Of a stretch of 8,981 bases of DNA, positions 1 through 6,034 are shown in pieces (position 1 is the first letter of the stretch; every line of letters begins with the position of its first letter). The stretch lies in the NCBI GenBank assembly GCA_020853655.1, contig JADYYL010000039.1, positions 1-8,981 on the forward strand, in the 5' to 3' direction. Below the pieces are notes generated by a model that did not search any database, was not told the DNA's origin, and worked only from the letters and a program-made list of their open reading frames with translations. This DNA comes from Deltaproteobacteria bacterium. Its GTDB lineage: Bacteria; Bdellovibrionota_C; UBA2361; SZUA-149; JADYYL01. A program made the translations under genes and the position numbers.

Positions 1-57
1 AACGCGCGACCACAACTAAACGGCGTCTAAAGTCGCGGGAGTAATTTAGGCTAATCG
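1..57. other. 3' flank of pnkp
   Basis: This short stretch follows the pnkp stop. The only structure is a 6-bp pair CGCGAC (5-10) and GTCGCG (32-37) with a loop of over 20 bases and no T-run on the minus strand, so I do not call a terminator. Transcription may continue past the window edge. Confidence 0.4.
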
Positions 58-2628
58 CTACAGCCGCGGGTCCACGCCTTCAGACTCGAGTGCTAACACT
101 CCGAATACGCACTCGTGCACCCGTCTCAGCGGCTCGCGCTCCACAAAGCGATGCAGCGCCTCTAGTCCTAAGCAGAACTCTCGAATGGCAAGTGAGCGTT
201 TCGTCGAGAGTCCGCGCTTCCGTAGGCGCGCGAGGTTCTCCGGGATGTCGTATTCAGGGCCGTAGATAATACGGAGATACTCACTCCCCCGACACTTCAC
301 GGCTGGCTGTACCATGCCGCGTCGATCGTGATGCAGAAAGTTGAGCGGCTTCACCACCATCCCCTCGCCGCCACTTGCGGTGAGTTTTGTCCACCAGTCT
401 ATGCCCTCCTCACAAGAATCGAAGTCTGCGAGAACAATCCGCTTATACGGAGTGGCGCGAAGGAGCGCAGTATCCTGTGCGCAGATTCCCGCAATCGTCT
501 CCATGTGCCAGGCGTGATCCTTGTCTGAGTGAACCGCACCTTCGGTCGAAAGGATGTGGAAAGGAGCGAGTTTGATGTCGTCGATGGACTCAACAGGCCA
601 GCAATAGCGACGATAGCTGTCGACGAAGAGTTTTACTTTGCCAAGCCGAGACATCGTCGCATCGCGCAGCGGAAGCAAGTCGGGGTGTTCCGGTAAGGCG
701 GCATTGAGCGCTGCGATGGTGCTCTCAAGCGAGCTCGTCCCAGCGGCACCAACCGCGGCGTATTGCTGCTTGAGGAGCGACTGTGCCTTGTACGACCAGG
801 GCATCAGCTCGCAATCAAGGCAGACCCAGTCCGTGTTGAGGGTCTCCCAGAAGCGACTCGCAGTCAGCGCCGCAATCAGCCGTTCAAACAATGCTGCCTG
901 GACCGATTGATCGTTGAGAAGCGCCCGTCCGGTGCGGGAGAAGCATGCTCCGACAGAGCCATCCGTGACGCCGAAGCGCGAGCGAGCGGCGTCGGAATCC
1001 TTTGCGAGCACAATGACCGCACGAGAGACCATGTGCTTCTCTTCGCATACGACTGTGTCGACTCCGTGCGCGGCGTAGTATGCGAAAGCCTCCTTCGGAT
1101 GTTCAAGATAACTCGGCAGCGTGCTCGTCTCACTCGGAGACATCGTTGGTGGGAGGTAGATAAGCCAGCGCGGATCGATCGCGAAGCGGCTCATCACTTC
1201 GAGCGCAGCAGTGGCGTTCTCTTCTTGAATCGTCACCGTGTTCTTGAATCGGGTGGAGATGTAGCGCTTACCGAGAACATCCTCGAGGTAGAGCGCGTCG
1301 TCATTCTCTTGTTGAAGGGTGCGGGTCGCCGAACCATAGCCGCTCCCAATCGGCCGTATCGGCTCCGAGTGGACTTTGTGCGCAGCAACCGAAACAAGTT
1401 CTCGCTCGGGATACCGAAGTGCGGTGAGTTTGCCGCCGAACACGCAACCGGTATCAACATTGATGGTGCGATTGAGCCACTCAGGATCAACCACCGGCGT
1501 GTGGCCGTAAACAACGAGCGCCTGTCCGCGATACTCAAGCGCCCAGTTGTAGCGGATGGGGAGTCCGAACTCATCGGTCTCGCCCGTGGTTTCACCGTAC
1601 AGAGCAAACTCGCGCACCTTTCCTGACCCTCGCCCCTGATACTCTTCCTTCATTCCGGCGTGAGCGACGACCAGTTTCCCATCGTCAAACACGTAGTGAC
1701 TGACAAGTTTGTCGAGGTAGTCGCGAACTGCGTCCTTAAACTCTTGGGTCTCGGGCTCAAGCTGTTCAACGGTCGCGCCAAGGCCATGGGTGAGTCGAAC
1801 GTCTTTGCCAAAAAGCTTCCGGACCAACTTCACATCGTGGTTCCCCGGAACGCAGAGGCCGACTCCGTCAAACGAGGTGCTCATCGCAAGACGAAGAACG
1901 TCGACGACGCGTGGCCCCCGATCGACCAGATCGCCGACAAACACGAGAGTGCGGCCAGCAGGTGGCGTGACCCGGTAGCCGCGACCAAATGGATAGCCAC
2001 CTTTGTCCTCGACAGAATAGCCGAGGGTGGTGAGCAGCTCGCGGAGTTCGTCGAAGCAGCCGTGCACATCGCCGATAATATCAAACGGGCCATGTTCGGA
2101 CTTTCGGTTGTTCCACAGCGGCTGACGCTCAATGGTGACCGCCTCGATCTGCTCGAGTGAGTCGAGCACGTAGACATGGCGAAACCCCTCGTACTTTAAG
2201 TTGCGAAGGGATTTCCGGAGGTCGCGGTTATGTGCACGAATGACGTGCTCACCGAACGAGCGATCGGCGCGCAGCTTATTGCGCTGCGCACACACCTTGT
2301 CTGGGAGATTGAGAACTATCGCACATGGAATGCAGTGGTACTCGCGCGCGATATTCACGAGAGACTTTCGGGATGATGCTTGCACATTGGTCGCATCGAT
2401 GACCGAGAGCTTCCCCAGTTTCAGCCGCTGGCCGAGAATGAACTGTAGCGACTCGAACGCTGGGCCGGTTGCCAGTTGATCGTTCTCATCGTCGGAGACG
2501 AGGCCGCGGAAGTAGTCGGACGAAAGAATCTCAGTCGCGCGAAAGTGCCGCTTTGCAAAGGTCGACTTGCCGGAGCCCGAGGCGCCGATCAAGACGACGA
2601 GAGACAGTTCAGGAAGCGTGAGTTTCAT
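58..2628 (-). CDS. pnkp: Pnkp: polynucleotide kinase-phosphatase-ligase (bacterial RNA repair)
   Basis: Trifunctional RNA end-healing and sealing enzyme of 856 aa, close to the usual family length of about 870. The kinase domain (about 1-170) has the P-loop at 15-22 (GASGSGKS; K21, S22), D38 and R116. The binuclear metallophosphatase (about 180-410) has D187-x-H189, D233, R237, N263-H264, H323, H376 and D392. The ligase (about 470-856) has lysine K531 in EEKHMVSR, E607 in LDCELMPW, E755 in GGEGMVVK and K778 in VKCRG, and ends in the family-typical ESEGVDPRL. From family knowledge, it phosphorylates 5'-OH, removes 2',3'-cyclic phosphate and seals with ATP, but its ligase needs Hen1. The ATG start overlaps the hen1 stop by 4 bases (ATGA), so the two are translationally coupled. 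One oddity: motif I reads KHMV, where I recall KHMG as the norm. Identity is very secure. Confidence 0.97.
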   Translation of the reverse strand: MKLTLPELSLVVLIGASGSGKSTFAKRHFRATEILSSDYFRGLVSDDENDQLATGPAFESLQFILGQRLKLGKLSVIDATNVQASSRKSLVNIAREYHCIPCAIVLNLPDKVCAQRNKLRADRSFGEHVIRAHNRDLRKSLRNLKYEGFRHVYVLDSLEQIEAVTIERQPLWNNRKSEHGPFDIIGDVHGCFDELRELLTTLGYSVEDKGGYPFGRGYRVTPPAGRTLVFVGDLVDRGPRVVDVLRLAMSTSFDGVGLCVPGNHDVKLVRKLFGKDVRLTHGLGATVEQLEPETQEFKDAVRDYLDKLVSHYVFDDGKLVVAHAGMKEEYQGRGSGKVREFALYGETTGETDEFGLPIRYNWALEYRGQALVVYGHTPVVDPEWLNRTINVDTGCVFGGKLTALRYPERELVSVAAHKVHSEPIRPIGSGYGSATRTLQQENDDALYLEDVLGKRYISTRFKNTVTIQEENATAALEVMSRFAIDPRWLIYLPPTMSPSETSTLPSYLEHPKEAFAYYAAHGVDTVVCEEKHMVSRAVIVLAKDSDAARSRFGVTDGSVGACFSRTGRALLNDQSVQAALFERLIAALTASRFWETLNTDWVCLDCELMPWSYKAQSLLKQQYAAVGAAGTSSLESTIAALNAALPEHPDLLPLRDATMSRLGKVKLFVDSYRRYCWPVESIDDIKLAPFHILSTEGAVHSDKDHAWHMETIAGICAQDTALLRATPYKRIVLADFDSCEEGIDWWTKLTASGGEGMVVKPLNFLHHDRRGMVQPAVKCRGSEYLRIIYGPEYDIPENLARLRKRGLSTKRSLAIREFCLGLEALHRFVEREPLRRVHECVFGVLALESEGVDPRL

Positions 2629-4007
2629 CGCCGAAACACCCCCATCTGGCTTGGGGCGCCAACGACCTCATCTTCTGGACCGAGGGGGAGAACTTCAAGT
2701 GCATAGCCGTAGCGCTCAGCGACGGCAGTTCCCCAGGCGAGAAATTCTGCACGACTCCACTCGAACCGGTGATCCCCATGGCGAAAATTGCCGACGGCGA
2801 GGTTCTCGAACTTGACGTTATACTCAACGTTCGGCGTCGTAATGACGACGAGCTTCGGCTTCGCGAATTCAAAGACCGTTCGTTCGAAGGAGTTCAGCCT
2901 TGGTGGATCGAGATGCTCGATCACTTCCACGACGGCTGCAGCATCAAAACCTTCTAGCTTTCGATCGCAGTACAAAAGCGACCCGTGGCGGAGCGTGATA
3001 CGCTTTCTCACCTTATCCGGAAGTTTCTCAAAATGAAGTCTGGAAGAGGCGATCTCCAGCGCCCGAATCGAGACGTCCACTCCGACAATCTCCTCGAACT
3101 GCTTGTCCTTGAGGAGAAGCTTGAGCAGGCGTCCCTCGCCGCAGCCGAGATCGAGCACGCGTGAGGCCCCACTGGCTTTGAGCAGGTCGAACACTGCGGA
3201 GATGCGCTCCTCGTGGAGTGTTGGAACTTTCTCTTCTGCGAGGGACTCGGATTCCTCGTCCTCAATATCCTCTTCCTCGGGGATCAAGCGAGAGAGAGCA
3301 AAGCGCACCAAACTCCGCTGATGCTTGAGATAGCGCAAAGTGATCATCTCGCGCGCCGGATGGGTGTCGAGCCAACCGGCACCGCGGCGGAGTAGCTTGT
3401 CGACTTCATCCGACCCAACCCAATAGTGCTTGTCGTTATCGAGCACCGGGACGAGGACATAAAGATGTGTCAGCAAGTCCTTCAGTGGGATGCAATGGCG
3501 CAGTGACACCGTGAAGTATGACGATTCGCCCCAGTCGGGAAATGTGTCATCGAGAGTGTGGCGAACAGCGGAGATCTCATAGCCGAGTGGCGCAAACAGC
3601 TCGTGCAGGAGTTTCTCACCGCCTCGGCAAGGTAGAACGGAGATCGTTGCTTCGAGAGGGATCGGGGAATTCGATAGCTCGTCGTGCGTTGATGACTTTC
3701 CTGCCAGCGCCGAGCTCAGGACCTTCGAAAGTGCCACGCTGAAGAATGACGACGCCGCATAGGGGCGATCGTTCACATACTGTCGCAGAGAAAAATCAGA
3801 GCGTTCCCCTCCGGAACCGCGCACAAGCGCAACCGGGTCGACTTCGATCATCATCGCAAAAGTACACTGCTCTGCATCGGCGCGCGGGTAGAAGACATGC
3901 GCATGACCTACGGGGAGCGAGAAAGACTGCACCTTCGCGGGATTCTTATGCAGAAGGAATCCGAGGTCCGTTGCAGGAGAGTGTGTCGTGGAGATGGTCA
4001 GCAGCAT
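2625..4007 (-). CDS. hen1: Hen1: 3'-terminal RNA ribose 2'-O-methyltransferase
   Basis: Partner of Pnkp, 460 aa, the usual length for bacterial Hen1. The N-terminal half (about 1-240) is the Hen1-N region that, in characterised family members, activates the Pnkp ligase; its opening MLLTISTTHSPATDLGFLLH is typical and fixes the start. An acidic linker follows (about 243-260, rich in Glu/Asp). The C-terminal half is a SAM methyltransferase: SAM loop LDLGCGEG at 285-292, metal ligands E361, E364, H365 (EVIEH) and H413 (DHRFEW), and TPNVEYN at 391-397. It methylates the 2'-OH of the 3'-terminal nucleotide at the break before sealing, protecting the junction from re-cleavage. No good Shine-Dalgarno precedes the ATG, which fits a short-leader transcript from the candidate promoter just upstream. 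It ends inside the pnkp start codon (ATGA). Confidence 0.96.
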   Translation of the reverse strand: MLLTISTTHSPATDLGFLLHKNPAKVQSFSLPVGHAHVFYPRADAEQCTFAMMIEVDPVALVRGSGGERSDFSLRQYVNDRPYAASSFFSVALSKVLSSALAGKSSTHDELSNSPIPLEATISVLPCRGGEKLLHELFAPLGYEISAVRHTLDDTFPDWGESSYFTVSLRHCIPLKDLLTHLYVLVPVLDNDKHYWVGSDEVDKLLRRGAGWLDTHPAREMITLRYLKHQRSLVRFALSRLIPEEEDIEDEESESLAEEKVPTLHEERISAVFDLLKASGASRVLDLGCGEGRLLKLLLKDKQFEEIVGVDVSIRALEIASSRLHFEKLPDKVRKRITLRHGSLLYCDRKLEGFDAAAVVEVIEHLDPPRLNSFERTVFEFAKPKLVVITTPNVEYNVKFENLAVGNFRHGDHRFEWSRAEFLAWGTAVAERYGYALEVLPLGPEDEVVGAPSQMGVFRR

Positions 4008-4266
4008 GCAAGTAACAGCGTTCGGCGGATTACATCAGAGGAGCCGGTTTATTCAGATAACAAAGTGAAGGAGCGTAGCAAACGCACTCGCAGAATTCTA
4101 GCGCATGAAGTGGGCTTCTCGCTCCACAGCGGGGGACTTTTCGGCGCAGGGCTGAGGTCGAAGCGGCGAACAGTCGGTCTATGAGAACCGGTCCCGAGGA
4201 TACTTCCGTGTCGGTCGGCAGTATCGCCTTATTTGGCGACGTACGCCCGACTGAGAGGAGAATCAC
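4008..4266. other. 259-base gap splitting the repair cluster
   Basis: This is the only non-overlapping junction inside the cluster. A minus-strand frame of 78 codons (GTG at 4266, directly after the pcfJ-like stop, to TAA at 4030) is open, but it has no recognisable features and I do not treat it as a gene. The half nearest the pcfJ-like stop holds two short inverted repeats that overlap: 4224-4239 (5-bp stem TCGCC/GGCGA, 6-base loop) and 4199-4225 (GATAC/GTATC enclosing CCG/CGG). Neither is followed by a T-run, so no factor-independent terminator is evident. The half nearest hen1 holds the candidate promoter. The gap suggests two transcription modules, rtcB to pcfJ-like and hen1-pnkp. Confidence 0.5.
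4029..4056 (-). promoter_or_regulatory. Candidate promoter for hen1-pnkp
   Basis: Reading the minus strand, an extended -10 TGATGTAAT (4037-4029) lies 16 bases after CTGAAT (4056-4051), a 3-of-6 match to the -35 consensus. Transcription would begin near 4022, leaving about 15 bases before the hen1 ATG. That would explain the lack of a ribosome-binding site. This is a consensus match by eye only; a second, weaker pair (TTGCTA near 4081, TATCTG near 4059) lies just upstream. Confidence 0.35.
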
Positions 4267-5733
4267 TCACCGCCGCACACCAAGCGCCGCAATCCTCAAT
4301 CCCGATACTTGCGCCCAGCGCTCCAAGATCTCCGCCTCCACCTGCCCAGGGAGGGCGTTTCGCTTCCCGCGGGATTGCACAATCACCTTCTGTGAGTTGA
4401 CCTCAATCGTCTGACGCTTCTCGATCCCTTCATATCCTTCGAGCTCCATCGTCCAGATCGATGAACGGCCGCCCTCACACAAGTGGACATAGCTCGCGAC
4501 ACAGTGTCGCATCATTCGACCTTCTGTCTCGAGCTCGCCCGAGGTGAGAAGCTCACGGATCTTCCAGATGCGAAGCGAGCTCCCCTTTCTGCCCGTCTCG
4601 AACTCGAACGGACGAATTCCGGAAGACGCCCACGAAGTTACTGCAGAGCGAGTGTTGCGGCGGCCAAGCTCTCGGTGCCACCGCTCGACCTGACGGAGGA
4701 GTGTTTCCGGAGTGCGGCCACGCATGGAGAGATTCGGTTGGGGTGGACCTATCCGCTCGCGCACCCCCGGGGCGACGAAGTTGTGTTGGGATTGGAAGCG
4801 TTGGTTGTGAAGATAGTCGATTATTGGGCCCACGTGTGCGCGGTCGAGGAGTGGGTGATCGATGAAGAAGCGGATGACCGTCGACCAGAAATCGTCTTTC
4901 TTGAAGCACGACCCCAGGCGAGTGGCGCAGATCGCCTCGACGAGTCGGCGATCTCCCCCAAGCGCGAGAATCTGGCCATACCGGATGGCGTGCGGGATGG
5001 AGAAGTGTGGCGGAGCGCTAAGGAAATGAGCAGCCATCCGCTTCGTCATCGGAATCGGCGTCGGGAGCTGGCGAACGCTACCCCCCGCACCGAGATGCAC
5101 AAACCACATCGGTTCGTGCGACCGCTGGATAGGAAACCACTCGGAATCGAGAAACTCCGGAACCGGGTACTTCGCAAGAAGATGGCGACAAAGAGAGGAG
5201 AATTGCTTTCGAGAATTATGGGAACGTGGCCGCCATTCCGAAAGTGGGCGAATCCAGAGCTCCCGATACTTGTTCAGCGCGACGAGCGCAGACACGTAGG
5301 GAGAGGAGGTACTTCCAAACGTAGCCTCTTCGAACAGAAAGTCAGCTCGCTTGTGCACGAAGAGAAGGAGCTCCTCGAGAGAAGCGCGAAAGGACGGCGC
5401 TGTGCTACTGCGTCCGATGATTCCGCAGAACGCCCGAAGGCTCTGCATCGGAAGTTCGTGGATACCGAACTCTCCCGCACACGCCGCGCGTATCAATCGG
5501 GTCGGGTTCCGGGCGATCGCGAGTAAGTCGGCGAGCCGTTGCCGTTCCCGTTCGCGAGCGCCATGCTCATCCTGGAACTGAGCGAGAGTCTTGTTGGGAG
5601 ACGGCTCGAATCCGTTTGTTCGACACCACTCATAATACGTCTCGGCGTGAGCAAAGCCGAGGCTCTCCATGTGCTTGTACACACGAAGCGACATCCCCTG
5701 GCAACGAAAGCAGCCGGTCCCTTTACACGCCAT
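4267..5733 (-). CDS. PcfJ-domain protein with N-terminal cysteine cluster
   Basis: A 488-aa soluble protein with no membrane segment or signal peptide. The C-terminal part (about 390-480) is a PcfJ-like domain, recognised by the run IRELLTSGELETEGRMMRHC around H410-C411 (the EG..M.HCV.SY pattern), then SSIWTMEL (424-431), QTIEV (441-445), QSRGKRNALP (453-462) and ILERWAQVSGL (469-479). PcfJ is named from a conjugative plasmid; its activity is unknown. The extreme N-terminus CKGTGCFRCQG places C3, C8 and C11 like a small zinc knuckle, with C37 as a possible fourth ligand. The middle (about 150-330) has conserved-looking stretches such as HVGPIIDYLHNQRF (299-312). It starts inside the last codons of the RbfA-like gene (11-base overlap), so it should be made together with RtcB and the RbfA-like protein. 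I infer a role in RNA repair from context only. Confidence 0.85.
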   Translation of the reverse strand: MACKGTGCFRCQGMSLRVYKHMESLGFAHAETYYEWCRTNGFEPSPNKTLAQFQDEHGARERERQRLADLLAIARNPTRLIRAACAGEFGIHELPMQSLRAFCGIIGRSSTAPSFRASLEELLLFVHKRADFLFEEATFGSTSSPYVSALVALNKYRELWIRPLSEWRPRSHNSRKQFSSLCRHLLAKYPVPEFLDSEWFPIQRSHEPMWFVHLGAGGSVRQLPTPIPMTKRMAAHFLSAPPHFSIPHAIRYGQILALGGDRRLVEAICATRLGSCFKKDDFWSTVIRFFIDHPLLDRAHVGPIIDYLHNQRFQSQHNFVAPGVRERIGPPQPNLSMRGRTPETLLRQVERWHRELGRRNTRSAVTSWASSGIRPFEFETGRKGSSLRIWKIRELLTSGELETEGRMMRHCVASYVHLCEGGRSSIWTMELEGYEGIEKRQTIEVNSQKVIVQSRGKRNALPGQVEAEILERWAQVSGLRIAALGVRR

Positions 5734-6034
5734 ATTCCTCCAGTGGAGGAACGACGACGAACAGAAATGTCGGCGCCTTCTTTGCTTTTAACGCCTCGAC
5801 AAGTTCATCACGGAGGTAGGAGCTCGCGCGATCGACAACGTGTTGGAGTGCAAGGAGATCTGACTCGGCATCCGAGACCAGTTCGCAGATGAACTTCTTC
5901 CCTCCTGGTTCCGGGGTCACCCGCGCGACATGGAGCGACGAAACCCGGGTGTCCTCGGCGGAACAGAGAATGAGTTCGAGTTCGTCAGCGACGATCTCAG
6001 CAAGGCGGAGGTCTCGATAACAGTTGCTTCCCAT
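5723..6034 (-). CDS. RbfA-like KH-fold protein (ribosome-binding factor A family)
   Basis: A 103-aa protein that aligns by eye with RbfA along its whole length: start helix YRDLRLAEIVADELELIL, then EDTRVSSLHVARVTPEP at the place of the DPR-containing strand of RbfA, FICELVSD as the next strand, the long helix LLALQHVVDRASSYLRDELVEAL, and a final strand PTFLFVVVPPLEEYG. RbfA proper binds the 30S subunit and helps mature the 5' end of 16S rRNA. Here the A-x-G kink of the family reads ASS, so the glycine is replaced, and the protein is shorter than the E. coli one (133 aa). I prefer the ATG at 6034: AAGG lies 7 bases before it, and it shares one base with the rtcB stop (TGATG). A GTG at 6037 would add one residue and give a GTGA overlap. 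It is likely a specialised paralog rather than the housekeeping rbfA. Confidence 0.72.
   Translation of the reverse strand: MGSNCYRDLRLAEIVADELELILCSAEDTRVSSLHVARVTPEPGGKKFICELVSDAESDLLALQHVVDRASSYLRDELVEALKAKKAPTFLFVVVPPLEEYGV
5735..5751 (-). promoter_or_regulatory. Hairpin hiding the Shine-Dalgarno of the PcfJ-like gene
   Basis: The minus-strand transcript reads TTCCTCC-ACT-GGAGGAA, a perfect 7-bp stem with a 3-base loop, then one base and the ATG at 5733. The 3' arm is the Shine-Dalgarno sequence and the 5' arm is its exact complement. The hairpin lies within the last codons of the RbfA-like gene (residues VPPLEE), so ribosomes finishing that gene would melt it and expose the site. The GGAGG-to-ATG spacing is short (3 bases). 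Pairing is read directly from sequence; the coupling role is inferred. Confidence 0.55.

Noticed and set aside
5..37. CGCGAC/GTCGCG pair after pnkp as a terminator
   Set aside because: The loop exceeds 20 bases and there is no T-run on the minus strand.
763..1626. 287-codon open frame on the plus strand opposite pnkp
   Set aside because: The opposite strand encodes an intact Pnkp with all catalytic motifs. The plus-strand product has no recognisable features.
4030..4266. 78-codon minus-strand frame filling the gap between the PcfJ-like gene and hen1
   Set aside because: GTG start without a ribosome-binding site. The product resembles no family, and the candidate hen1 promoter lies in its 3' end.
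4483..5526. 347-codon open frame on the plus strand opposite the PcfJ-like gene
   Set aside because: It is a shadow of the minus-strand gene. The product is Arg/Glu-rich without domain features, while the opposite strand encodes conserved PcfJ motifs.
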